Assembly: GCA_050010255.1 (NCBI GenBank)
Contig: JBEKLJ010000011.1
Span: forward strand, 1-28,524
DNA length: 28,524 nucleotides
Reading direction: 5' to 3'
Origin: JBEKLJ01 sp050010255
GTDB lineage: Bacteria > Acidobacteriota > Terriglobia > Bryobacterales > Bryobacteraceae
Shown: piece by piece, positions 7,755 through 15,319 of the stretch
Position numbering within the stretch: position 1 is the stretch's first letter
How the letters are laid out: each line of letters begins with the position of its first letter
Made by a program: the position numbers and the translations under genes
The notes under the pieces: model-generated
Databases searched by the model: none
What the model was told of the DNA's origin: nothing
What the model saw: only the letters and a program-made list of their open reading frames with translations

Positions 7755-8102
7755 CTATGAGGCTTTCCGGAAGAGCGCTGCGTCCACAGCCTTGGGGTTG
7801 TTGGCGATCACAAGCAGGTACGCCCGCGCAGCGCTATCGGGCGTGCGCCGGCCCTGCTCCCAGTCTTGCAGGGACCGGTGATTGAAGCCGTAGCGGTTCG
7901 CGAAGTCGGTCTGAGAAAGCCCGGTCTTCTCACGGATCTTGCGCAGGTCCACGGCTGGCGGCACGTTGTACACCTCGACACGGCCCTGCAGTTCTCCGCG
8001 CTCGTAAGCCACGGCCTGGCTCAACCCTCGGACGAGAGAGCGCCCGAAAGTGGCCGATCGCGTGGCCCCGCGCCCCTTCGCGGCGGCTGTCTTCCTAGTC
8101 AT
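7755..8102 (-). CDS. XRE-family antitoxin, NadS-like
   Basis: This 115-residue protein is the antitoxin of a toxin-first type II pair. A helix-turn-helix spans about residues 52-85 (DLRKIREKTGLSQTDFANRY, then GFNHRSLQDWEQGRRTP). The conserved tail AARAYLLVIANNPKAV is characteristic of NadS/HigA-like antitoxins encoded after RelE-type toxins. The basic N-terminus (MTRKTAAAKGRG) is less conserved. The ATG overlaps the toxin stop by 4 bases. It probably binds the palindrome upstream of the toxin gene to repress the operon. Confidence 0.85.
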   Translation of the reverse strand: MTRKTAAAKGRGATRSATFGRSLVRGLSQAVAYERGELQGRVEVYNVPPAVDLRKIREKTGLSQTDFANRYGFNHRSLQDWEQGRRTPDSAARAYLLVIANNPKAVDAALFRKAS

Positions 8103-8428
8103 GCCTGCTGTTCTCCCTTCAACGTGGCGACCTCACGGAGGATGGCCCTCCTCTGCGTGGGCGCAAGGTCCTCCTGTTGCGCCTTCGCGTAGATCGTGAG
8201 CAAGTAAATCGTGCTCTTGACGACAACGTACAGGTAGATGATGCGTACCCCGCCCCGTTTCCCGACGTTGCCGCGTCCCCACCTCACCTTGCGGACGCCC
8301 TTCAGGCCCGGAATCACCTTCCCGGCCTCGGGGTTCGCGCCGATGTAGTCGGCGAATTCAGCGCGTTCGTCCTTTGAGAGCAAGCGCTCGGCGCAAGCGA
8401 GAAACTCGGGGAGCGCGATGACTCTCAT
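8099..8428 (-). CDS. RelE/HigB-type mRNA interferase toxin
   Basis: This 109-residue toxin matches the RelE-like family usually paired with NadS antitoxins. The N-terminal MRVIALPEFLACAERLLSKD is followed by the core GLKGVRKVRWGRGNVGKRGG and the strand VRIIYLYVVVKSTIYLLTIY, then KAQQEDLAPTQRRAI. Such toxins cut mRNA on the ribosome. The frame extends 14 codons further upstream, but the start at 8428 fits the family N-terminus and lies 12 bases after a TATAAT hexamer. Toxin precedes antitoxin, as in higBA modules. All core segments are present, so it is probably functional. Confidence 0.85.
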   Translation of the reverse strand: MRVIALPEFLACAERLLSKDERAEFADYIGANPEAGKVIPGLKGVRKVRWGRGNVGKRGGVRIIYLYVVVKSTIYLLTIYAKAQQEDLAPTQRRAILREVATLKGEQQA

Positions 8429-8440
8429 GTGCCTGGACTC

Positions 8441-8470
8441 ATTATACGGCGTTGCCGTATAGGACTTCAA
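8441..8470 (-). promoter_or_regulatory. Promoter with overlapping palindromic operator of the HigB/NadS pair
   Basis: Read on the minus strand, TTGAAG (8465-8470) is followed after 18 bases by a perfect TATAAT (8441-8446). Inside the spacer, and running into the -10, lies a perfect palindrome TATACGGC-AAC-GCCGTATA at 8443-8461. Binding there would block RNA polymerase, so autoregulation by the XRE antitoxin is likely. The toxin ATG begins 12 bases after the -10, leaving only a very short leader. Confidence 0.8.
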
Positions 8471-8504
8471 CAGCGACTTCGGGGCCGCCTCACCACCAGA
8501 CGCC

Positions 8505-8600
8505 GTGATCAGCTAGGCTCCCGGCTCGGGGTTCGGCCGGCCGGATCACTTCCGGCCGTCGTTGACCGTTTCGCGCGACGTGCTCGACGGCTCTCCGCCG
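8505..8600 (+). pseudogene. Degenerate fragment of an aminotransferase 3' end
   Basis: In frame from 8520 the translation reads PGSGFGRPDHFRPSLTVSRD. The intact aminotransferase upstream reads PGSGFSRPGHFRLSLTVPRD at the same point. An in-frame TAG at 8514-8516 and the loss of similarity after about 8600 show that it is not a gene. It is the only recognisable item in the gene-free stretch 8471-8821, apart from a 15-base repeat (ACCGAGCCGCGACCG) at 8761-8775. That repeat also occurs at 7736-7750, just after the intact aminotransferase. The pattern indicates duplication of the aminotransferase end and its flank, now separated by the toxin-antitoxin pair. Confidence 0.75.
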
Positions 8601-8821
8601 GAGGAATGGCCAACTCACGCGCCGCTTGCGGCGGATCAGGCAGGGGTATAGGATCTTGATGTCATGCGGCGCATTTCGGCCCAGGCCTGGTGCGCCGTCT
8701 CCGAACCGCATTCAGACTGCCGGCCAACTGCTCGCTCCGGCTCGTGGCTCGCTCATGCGCACCGAGCCGCGACCGCCGGCGAACGGCTGGGCCAGGCTTC
8801 TCCGGCAACGGAGGGAAGATC

Positions 8822-9475
8822 ATGCTCCACAGAAACTGGCTGATCACTGGGTTACTCACGCTGGGCGTCGCGCGGATGGCCTGTGCCCAGGATGTCAATG
8901 CGGCGTTGCTGGCTGCCGCGGAAAACGGCGACCTGGCCCAGGTGCAGGCGCTGCTGGCCAAGGGCGCTGACGTGAACACGAGGGACGGCCACGGCAACAC
9001 TCCGCTGATGGTGACTGCGGTCCTCAATGGCAACGCCGGCGTTGTCAAGGCGCTGCTGGCCAAAGGCGCCAGCGTGAACGCGAAGAATGAAGTCGAGCAA
9101 ACCGCTCTGTACCTGGCTGCCCGAAGCGGCTACGTGGAAATCGTGGAGGCGTTGGCGGCCAGGGGCGCGGACCTGAACGCCAGAGACGCTGGCGGCAAGA
9201 CTCCCTTAATGGTGGCGATATCCCAAGGTAAGACCGATGCCGTCCGAGCTCTGCTGGCCAGGGGCGCGGATGTAAACGCCAAGGACAAGGAAGGCTCGAC
9301 CGTTTTGATGGAGGCCGTGGTCGCGAGGAACCCCGAGATCGTGAAGCTGCTGCTGGCCAAGGGCGCCAACGTGCACCTGAAAGCCAACGATGGACTGACT
9401 GCCCTGGCCCTCGCCACGGACATGGGGCAGACCGAGATAGTGAAGCTGCTCAAAGAGGCTGGCGCCCGGGAATAG
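8822..9475 (+). CDS. Exported ankyrin-repeat protein
   Basis: This 217-residue protein has an N-terminal signal peptide (MLHRNWLITGLLTLGVARMACAQ, likely cut after AQ) followed by six ankyrin repeats that fill the rest. The recurring pattern is G.TPLM.A...G....V.ALLA+GADVNA+D, with unit boundaries near residues 24, 57, 90, 123, 156 and 189. Ankyrin repeats bind other proteins; the partner is unknown. The frame is open for 44 codons upstream, but ATG 8822 has GGAGGGA just ahead and starts a proper signal peptide. The gene stands alone between a toxin-antitoxin pair and speA, so its role cannot be inferred from context. A periplasmic location is likely. Confidence 0.9.
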   Translation: MLHRNWLITGLLTLGVARMACAQDVNAALLAAAENGDLAQVQALLAKGADVNTRDGHGNTPLMVTAVLNGNAGVVKALLAKGASVNAKNEVEQTALYLAARSGYVEIVEALAARGADLNARDAGGKTPLMVAISQGKTDAVRALLARGADVNAKDKEGSTVLMEAVVARNPEIVKLLLAKGANVHLKANDGLTALALATDMGQTEIVKLLKEAGARE

Positions 9476-9760
9476 CCTGGCAGAGGCCGCGACGGCGGCT
9501 GCGCGCGGGCAGCGGCGGCGCCCGGGGGGCTCCAACCCAGCCCCCGTGGCAGGGTTCAGGGCCGCGGATGTCCCAGCCCGCCCGGATTGGCCGCCTGAGC
9601 CTTCAGCGAGCGCCCGGTGCGTCCGCCGCCCGATGCTCAGCCCGCGCTCCAGAGCGATGTTAACCCGCGGGCGGGGCCGCGCGTCTCTGTAAGCTGATGC
9701 CTTGTGAATTTCTCTTGCCCCCCCGGGCTTTTGGGGCGAAACTGAAGTTTGGGAGGAGTG

Positions 9761-11707
9761 GTGAGTCTGAAGGTCTCTGAAGGTGTGCTTGTCCGCGAGC
9801 CCGCCGAGCGCTGGACCACGGCCGACTCGGGCGAGCTCTACGACGTTGCGAGCTGGGGCAAGGGCTACTTCTCCGTCGGCGCCAACGGGCACGCCTACGT
9901 GCACCCCACCAAGGAGCCGGCGCGCGCGATCGATCTCAAAGAGTTGGTCGACACGCTGGTGCTGCGCGGCATCTCTCTCCCGATTCTGATTCGCTTCGCG
10001 GAGATCCTCTGCCACCGGCTGGGCGAGATCCATGCCGCCTTCCAGAGCGCCATTAGCGAGCAGGGCTACAAGGGCGAGTATTGCTGCGTATACCCCATCA
10101 AGGTGAACCAGCAGCGCCAGGTGGTCGAAGAGGTGTTCCGTTTCGGCCGGCCGTACCACTACGGGCTCGAAGCCGGGTCCAAGCCGGAGCTGCTGGCGGT
10201 GCTGGCGGTCGCCGACAACGAGACGCCCATCATTTGCAACGGCTTCAAGGACGACGAGTACATCGAGATGGTCATGCTGGCAACCAAGATCGGCCGGCAG
10301 ATAACTACCGTCGTCGAGAAGTACACCGAGCTGGACCTGGTGGCCCGGCACGCGCAGCGCATCGGCGTCAAGCCCCGCATCGGCCTGCGGCTGAGGCTGG
10401 CCAGCCGCGGCGCGGGAAGGTGGAAGTCCTCGGGCGGGTACAGGTCGAAGTTCGGCCTGACGGTGAGCGAAGCGGTACGCGCGCTCGAGCAGCTCAAGTC
10501 CGTCGGCATGGCGGACTGCCTGGAGCTGCTGCACTTCCACCTGGGCAGCCAGATCACCAACATCCGCCACATCAAGGCGGCGGTGATCGAGGCGGCGCGC
10601 ATCTACACCGAGCTGGCCCGGGGCGGCGCCGGCCTGAAGTACCTGGATGTGGGCGGCGGCTTGGGCATCGACTACGACGGCTCGCAGACCGACTTCGAGT
10701 CCAGCGTGAACTACACGCTCCAGGAATACGCCAACGACGTCGTCTACCACGTTCAGAGCGTCTGCGACGAAGCCGCCGTGCCGCACCCGACCATCGTCTC
10801 CGAGAGCGGCCGCGCCGTGGTGGCCTACCACAGCGTGCTGGTTTTCAACGTGCTCGGGGTGAGCGGCCTGGGCGAGCAGGACCCGCCGCCGGAGGTCTCA
10901 CCCGAGGCGGAGCAGCCGCTGATCGACCTCCAGGAGACCTACCGCTCGCTCAGCGCCAAGAACTTGCTGGAGAGCTTCCATGACGCGCAGCAGGCGCTCG
11001 ACCAGGCGCTGAACCTCTTCAGCCTGGGCTACCTGCCCATCGAGCAGCGCTCCCTGGCCGAGAACCTCTATTGGGCCATCTGCCGGCGGGTGAAGAAGCT
11101 GGCCGCGGACCTGGAGTATTTCCCCGAGGAGTTCGAGGGCCTCGACGCCATGCTCTCGGACACCTACTTCGGCAACTTCTCCATCTTCCAGAGCATGCCC
11201 GATAGCTGGGCGATTAAGCAGCTCTTCCCCATCATGCCCATCCACCGGCTGGAGCAGCGGCCCACCCGCGGCGCCGTGCTGGGCGACATCTCCTGCGACT
11301 CGGACGGCAAGATCGACCAGTTCATAGACCGCCGCGACGTCAAGCGCACCCTCCCGCTGCACCAGTTCAACGGGGATGAGTATTACCTGGGGGCGTTCCT
11401 GATCGGCGCCTACCAGGAGATCCTGGGCGATCTGCACAACCTGTTCGGCGACACCAACGCCGTGCACGTGAGCCTGAACGGCAACGGCGAGGTCCTGCTG
11501 GACAACGTCATCAAGGGCAACACGGTCCGCGAGGTGCTCGCCTACGTGCAGTTCAACGCCGAGACGCTGCTGGCCCAGTTCCGCAACGACGTCGAGGCGG
11601 CGCTGCGCGAGGGCAGGATCGGTTACGAGGAGTCGGGCCGCCTGCTGCGTTTCTACGAAGCGGGCCTGCACGGCTACACCTACCTCGAAGACGGCCACGA
11701 GCGCTAG
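9761..11707 (+). CDS. speA: Biosynthetic arginine decarboxylase
   Basis: This is the PLP enzyme that decarboxylates arginine to agmatine, the first step of one route to putrescine and spermidine. At 648 residues it matches the family length (E. coli 658). Features seen are the PLP lysine K114 in CVYPIKVNQQ, EAGSKPELLAVLA, the FHLGSQ segment, the glycine-rich phosphate-binding VGGGLGIDYDGS, and SESGRAVVAYHSVLVFNVLG. The start is uncertain. GTG 9761 lies 4 bases after GGAGG (9752-9756), whereas TTG 9749 and GTG 9758 are also in frame. The 270 bases upstream are GC-rich and gene-free, with a CCCC..GGGG stem near 9721-9737. The gene is monocistronic here; a vapBC pair follows. Confidence 0.95.
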   Translation: MSLKVSEGVLVREPAERWTTADSGELYDVASWGKGYFSVGANGHAYVHPTKEPARAIDLKELVDTLVLRGISLPILIRFAEILCHRLGEIHAAFQSAISEQGYKGEYCCVYPIKVNQQRQVVEEVFRFGRPYHYGLEAGSKPELLAVLAVADNETPIICNGFKDDEYIEMVMLATKIGRQITTVVEKYTELDLVARHAQRIGVKPRIGLRLRLASRGAGRWKSSGGYRSKFGLTVSEAVRALEQLKSVGMADCLELLHFHLGSQITNIRHIKAAVIEAARIYTELARGGAGLKYLDVGGGLGIDYDGSQTDFESSVNYTLQEYANDVVYHVQSVCDEAAVPHPTIVSESGRAVVAYHSVLVFNVLGVSGLGEQDPPPEVSPEAEQPLIDLQETYRSLSAKNLLESFHDAQQALDQALNLFSLGYLPIEQRSLAENLYWAICRRVKKLAADLEYFPEEFEGLDAMLSDTYFGNFSIFQSMPDSWAIKQLFPIMPIHRLEQRPTRGAVLGDISCDSDGKIDQFIDRRDVKRTLPLHQFNGDEYYLGAFLIGAYQEILGDLHNLFGDTNAVHVSLNGNGEVLLDNVIKGNTVREVLAYVQFNAETLLAQFRNDVEAALREGRIGYEESGRLLRFYEAGLHGYTYLEDGHER

Positions 11708-11840
11708 GCGCGCCGCGCGGTCACCTGGACCGGCCGGCGGCCGGGTGCCTGAGAAAAACCGGGGGCACTCCGGGCTGGTCGCCGCAACTGCCTGATTATA
11801 ATGGCCCACAGACGTGTCCCCAGGGTCTCCTCTCGCCGCG

Positions 11841-11870
11841 TTGACATCATGATGCCTTCTCGGTTAGCAT
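11841..11870 (+). promoter_or_regulatory. Leaderless promoter and palindrome of the second vapBC
   Basis: A consensus TTGACA -35 (11841-11846) is followed after 18 bases by TAGCAT (11865-11870) as the -10. The GTG start of the antitoxin begins only 6 bases further, where transcription itself should start, and no ribosome binding site fits between them. A perfect palindrome CATCATGATG (11845-11854) overlaps the -35 edge and is the likely operator for the RHH antitoxin. Confidence 0.75.
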
Positions 11871-11876
11871 CTAGGT

Positions 11877-12119
11877 GTGAGGACGACTCTCTCCCTGGAT
11901 GACGACGTCGCCAGCCTCATCAACAAGGAGATGCGCCGCTCTGGCGCATCCTTCAAGGAGGCGGTCAACCGCTTCCTCCGCCTGGGGCTGATGGCGTCCA
12001 AGCAACAGAACCGGAAACCGTTTGTCGTGACTCCCCGCCCGATGGGCCTTCCTCCGGGGCTCAGCTACGACCATGTCGAGGAGTTGATTGAGGCGCTGGA
12101 GGGCGCTTCGCACAAGTGA
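11877..12119 (+). CDS. vapB: VapB-type RHH antitoxin
   Basis: This 80-residue protein starts with GTG and has the form MRTTLSLDDDVASLINKEMR followed by FKEAVNRFLRLGL, a ribbon-helix-helix DNA-binding head of the VapB type that precedes PIN toxins. The C-terminal half (PFVVTPRPMGLPPGLSYDHV) is the usual proline-containing toxin-binding tail, ending in a short helix. It overlaps the toxin gene by 4 bases (GTGA). The start codon lies 6 bases after a -10 hexamer, which supports this GTG and a leaderless message. Confidence 0.88.
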   Translation: MRTTLSLDDDVASLINKEMRRSGASFKEAVNRFLRLGLMASKQQNRKPFVVTPRPMGLPPGLSYDHVEELIEALEGASHK

Positions 12120-12544
12120 TCGTTCTCGACGCCAACCTTCTTCTCTACGCCTACGACACGACCTCGCCACATCACGCCGGAGCCCGCGGCTGGATCGAGC
12201 GCGTACTATCGAGCGGGACGCCCGTGGGCCTGCCCTGGCAAACGGCCGCGGCTTTTCTGCGGATTATGACGAATCCCAGGCTTCCTGGCGAACGGTTCAC
12301 CCTCGAAGAGGCGGCGCGAGTAATCGACCAGTGGTTTGAACAACCCAACGTCCGGCTGCTGGCGCCCGGCGATGGTCACTGGCCCCTTCTCCGCCAGATG
12401 CTGATCGATGGCCAGGCCCGCGGTCCCCTGGTTGCCGACGCGCAACTCGCCGCGCTCACCATCGAGTATGGCGGCGTGCTCCACACCACCGATCGCGGCT
12501 TCGCCCGCTTTCCCGGACTGCGCTGGACCAACCCGCTGGCGTAG
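12116..12544 (+). CDS. vapC: PIN-domain toxin (VapC family)
   Basis: This 142-residue PIN-domain RNase has acidic residues D5 (MIVLDANLLLYAYD), D108 (GPLVADAQLAAL) and D126 (HTTDRGFARFPGLRW). The central WQTAAAFLRIMTNPR segment and C-terminal LRWTNPL are those of the subfamily common in mycobacteria and acidobacteria, in which the second-helix glutamate seen in other VapCs is not obvious. It starts with GTG inside the antitoxin stop. It differs clearly from the PIN toxin at 3486-3890, so the two pairs are not recent duplicates. The gene appears intact; its RNA target is unknown. Confidence 0.9.
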   Translation: MIVLDANLLLYAYDTTSPHHAGARGWIERVLSSGTPVGLPWQTAAAFLRIMTNPRLPGERFTLEEAARVIDQWFEQPNVRLLAPGDGHWPLLRQMLIDGQARGPLVADAQLAALTIEYGGVLHTTDRGFARFPGLRWTNPLA

Positions 12545-12905
12545 CCCGGATGTTCCACCAGCAATCTGCTGCGGCGTGCGATAGGACTGCATCTACTCAA
12601 GTTGCGCTCGGCCGGCATCCCCGAGTCGTAACGGACCTGCGGCCTCACCCCCTCGCACGCCCGGTGACTCGTTGCCGCGCGCGCCTGTCAGAGGCAGGGC
12701 CGGCGCGGGCCGCCGAATCCTCCTGGCGGAAAACGGCCCAGGCCACGCTGGAGGTCTTGCGCGAAGCGGCCTCGCAAAAGGCAATGGTACACTTACCATG
12801 AAAAACACGGCGCCTACTCCCGACCCCGTCGCCCGCTCGCTCGCAATGGAGCGGCGAAGCGACTCGAGCGGGTGGTCGGGGAACTAGTGCGAATCGGAGG
12901 ATCGT
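12545..12905. other. Gene-free stretch before the glycan operon
   Basis: This 361-base stretch has no convincing gene. A perfect inverted repeat ATGGTA-CACT-TACCAT lies at 12784-12799. An imperfect GC-rich stem can form between about 12819-12839 and 12864-12881 (arms containing GCCCGCTCG and CGAGCGGG). A 29-codon frame at 12798-12887 has no ribosome binding site and no recognisable content. The promoter of the downstream operon should lie here, but no clear -35/-10 pair is visible. The short inverted repeat is the best operator candidate. Confidence 0.4.
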
Positions 12906-14288
12906 GTGAGCGCAGCGACAGAGGAGACTCCGTTGGCAGACCGCGTCTCCCTCAAGGAGAAGATTGGGTACTCGCTTGGGGACGCGGCCTCGAACCTGTA
13001 TTGGAAGACCTTTGAGTTCTTCCTTATCATCTTCTACACCGACGTTTTCGGCATCTCCGCCGCCGCCGTTGGCACGATGCTACTCGTCACGCGCGTCGCC
13101 GACGCGGTCGCGGACCCGGTCATGGGAGCCATCGCCGACCGGACCAAGACACGCTGGGGCCATTTCCGGCCCTATGTCCTGTGGTTCGCGCTCCCGCTCG
13201 CCGTGGCCGGCGTGCTCACCTTCACGACCCCGAACCTCGGTGGCGGCGCCAAGCTGGTCTACGCCTATGTCACGTACTGCCTCCTGATGTTCTTGTACAC
13301 GGCGGTGAACATCCCCTACACGGCGCTCATGGGCGTGATGACGCCGAACTCGATCGAGCGCACCTCCATCTCTTCGATCCGCTTCATCGGCGCCTTCACC
13401 GCCGGGGTGTTCGTCCAGTACTTCACCCTGAGATTCGTCAAGTTCTTCGGCCACGGCGACGATGCGCGCGGCTGGCAGCTCACCATGGTGCTATACGGCG
13501 TCCTCGCCATCATCATGCTCGTGCTGTGTTTCGCCAGCACCCGCGAGCGTGTCGCCCCGCCCCCGCAGCAGGACTCGGACCTCAAGCGCGACCTGCGCGA
13601 CCTGTTCCGCAGCCGGGCGTGGCTGGTTCTGGTCGGCGTGCTGCTCCTGATCCTGGCGGCGTTCGTCATCAAAGGCTCCGCATCGGCTTACTACTTCAAG
13701 TACTTCGTCAAGCGCCAAGACCTCCTGGGCCTTTTCCTGGTGTCGAACGGTCTGGCGTTCCTGGCGGCTGTCTCGATCACGTCGCACCTGGCAAAGCGGT
13801 TTGGCAAGAAGCCCCTCTTCATGACGGCGATCGGAATCGGGGCCCTGGTGATCGCGGGCTTCTGGTTCCCGGGGCCGCCAGACATCCGGCTTATGTTTGG
13901 GCTGCAAATCGTTTCCAGCTTCGTGATCGGGTTCAACTCGCCGCTGGTCTTCGCCATGTTCGCCGACACGGCCGACGATGCGGAATGGCGGACCGGCCGC
14001 CGTACCACAGGGCTGGTCTTCGCCTCGGCCATATTCAGCACCAAGATCGGCGTGGCGATCGGCGCATGGATGTTCGGTCTCGTCCTCGCTTACTGCGGCT
14101 ACGTTGCCAACGTGCCCCAAACCGCCCGCTCGCTCCAGGGGATCGTGCTGTCGATGAGCTGGATTCCCTGCGCGCTAATGATCCTCGCCACCGCCCTCAT
14201 GCAGCTCTATCCGCTCGACGAGGCTCTGATGGTGAAGATCGAGGCGGATCTCAAGACGCGCCGTGGCGAGATCGAGCCAGGCGCCTGA
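12906..14288 (+). CDS. GPH-family sugar:cation symporter
   Basis: This 460-residue 12-helix transporter belongs to the glycoside-pentoside-hexuronide:cation symporter family (MelB relatives). Signature segments are the N-terminal KIGYSLGDAASNLYWK, then VADAVADPVMGAIADRTKTRWGHFRPY in the loop after helix 2, and NIPYTALMGVMTPNSIERTSISSIRF in the middle. The GTG start at 12906 has GGAGG at 12896-12900, 5 bases upstream. It heads a three-gene operon with a GH17-like glucanase (14-base gap) and a large glycoside phosphorylase. I infer import of a glucan oligosaccharide with H+ or Na+. The sugar is not proven by sequence alone. Confidence 0.9.
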   Translation: MSAATEETPLADRVSLKEKIGYSLGDAASNLYWKTFEFFLIIFYTDVFGISAAAVGTMLLVTRVADAVADPVMGAIADRTKTRWGHFRPYVLWFALPLAVAGVLTFTTPNLGGGAKLVYAYVTYCLLMFLYTAVNIPYTALMGVMTPNSIERTSISSIRFIGAFTAGVFVQYFTLRFVKFFGHGDDARGWQLTMVLYGVLAIIMLVLCFASTRERVAPPPQQDSDLKRDLRDLFRSRAWLVLVGVLLLILAAFVIKGSASAYYFKYFVKRQDLLGLFLVSNGLAFLAAVSITSHLAKRFGKKPLFMTAIGIGALVIAGFWFPGPPDIRLMFGLQIVSSFVIGFNSPLVFAMFADTADDAEWRTGRRTTGLVFASAIFSTKIGVAIGAWMFGLVLAYCGYVANVPQTARSLQGIVLSMSWIPCALMILATALMQLYPLDEALMVKIEADLKTRRGEIEPGA

Positions 14289-14302
14289 AGGAGTTTCTTG
14301 TT

Positions 14303-15319
14303 ATGAAGACAACCTTGCTGTGGGCTTGCGCCCTTGTGATCGTGGCGCTCGGGGCAGGCTGCTGGAGCGCCGGGCCGGCTGCTACTATCGATCTGACCGT
14401 GCAGAAATGGCACGGCAATGCCATCTCCTACTCCGGCTACCGCGCCGGGCAGCACCCCCAACAGAACCGGTTCCCCACCCAGGCACAGGTCTTGGAAGAT
14501 CTTAGGATCCTGGAAAGGAACTGGAAGCTCATCCGTCTCTATGGGGCGGACCAGCACTCCCGGGATGTCCTGGAGGTCATCCGGCGGGAGCGAATCGGTC
14601 TGAAGGTGATGCTCGGCATCTGGCTCGACGGCAAGCCCGGCTACGAAGGCGAGAACGCGACGCAGATTGCGACCGGAATACGCCTGGCCAACACATACAA
14701 GGAGATCGTGATAGCGGTGAGCGTGGGCAACGAGATCCTGGTGTCCTGGTCCGACCACAAGTTGACGGAAGAGAGAACGATCGAGTACGTGCAGCAGGTC
14801 AGGAAGGGGGTGAGCTGCCCGGTCACGGTTGCCGACGACGTGCTCTACTGGCGCCAGCCGGAGGCGAAACTGGCCGGCGCCGTGGATTTCATCACCATGC
14901 ACGCGTACCCCATGTGGGGCCGCGAGGACATCGATACGGCCATTCCATCGACGATCCGGCACTACGAGAGCGTGCGCAAGGCCCATCCGGGGAAGACGAT
15001 CGTCCTTGGCGAGGCCGGCTGGGCCTCCTATACCGAGGGGGAACATCACGCCCCGCGGGCCGGCGACGAGAAGAAGCAGAAGCGCTACTACGAGGAGCTT
15101 ATGGCCTGGGCGAGGGCCAACAACGTGACGGTCTTCTGGTTCGAGGCGTTCGACGAGCCCTGGAAGGGGAGCGGCACCGAAGGACACTGGGGTCTGTTCT
15201 CGGAGGGCCGGAAAGCCAAGCTGGCCATGCAGCCGCTCTATCCGGACCTGATGCCGGTGGGGCCGACCTCGCCGGGCTACGATCAGCCGCCCGCTCCCGC
15301 CGCGACGGGTGGCCCGTGA
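14303..15319 (+). CDS. GH17-like beta-1,3-glucanase lipoprotein
   Basis: This 338-residue secreted glycoside hydrolase has a (beta/alpha)8 clan GH-A pattern. The N-terminal MKTTLLWACALVIVALGAGC is a lipoprotein signal with C20 as the likely lipidated residue. The acid/base glutamate is E144 in VSVGNEILVSW and the nucleophile E237 in VLGEAGWASY, the arrangement seen in GH17 and bacterial exo-beta-1,3-glucanases. Other family segments are WKLIRLYGADQHS and FITMHAYPMWG. ATG 14303 follows AAGGAG with 9-base spacing. The C-terminus is proline-rich. It is coupled to the downstream phosphorylase by a GTGA overlap. It probably trims beta-1,3-glucan at the outer membrane or in the periplasm; a transglycosylase role is the main alternative. 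Confidence 0.85.
   Translation: MKTTLLWACALVIVALGAGCWSAGPAATIDLTVQKWHGNAISYSGYRAGQHPQQNRFPTQAQVLEDLRILERNWKLIRLYGADQHSRDVLEVIRRERIGLKVMLGIWLDGKPGYEGENATQIATGIRLANTYKEIVIAVSVGNEILVSWSDHKLTEERTIEYVQQVRKGVSCPVTVADDVLYWRQPEAKLAGAVDFITMHAYPMWGREDIDTAIPSTIRHYESVRKAHPGKTIVLGEAGWASYTEGEHHAPRAGDEKKQKRYYEELMAWARANNVTVFWFEAFDEPWKGSGTEGHWGLFSEGRKAKLAMQPLYPDLMPVGPTSPGYDQPPAPAATGGP

Noticed and set aside
9476..9760. Possible riboswitch or attenuator before speA
   Set aside because: The only structure is a short CCCC/GGGG stem near 9721-9737. No known riboswitch core or upstream peptide could be recognised.
11708..11800. GC-rich stem after speA (ACCGGCC..GGCCGGG) as a terminator
   Set aside because: The stem has a bulge and no T-run follows, so termination cannot be supported.
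12798..12887. 29-codon frame MKNTAPTPDPVARSLAMERR...
   Set aside because: It has no ribosome binding site and no recognisable feature, and it overlaps a GC-rich stem. It is too weak to call a gene.
13181..14302. Long in-frame upstream extension of the GH17 gene
   Set aside because: This part overlaps the symporter gene in another frame. The lipoprotein signal and the AAGGAG site mark ATG 14303 as the start.
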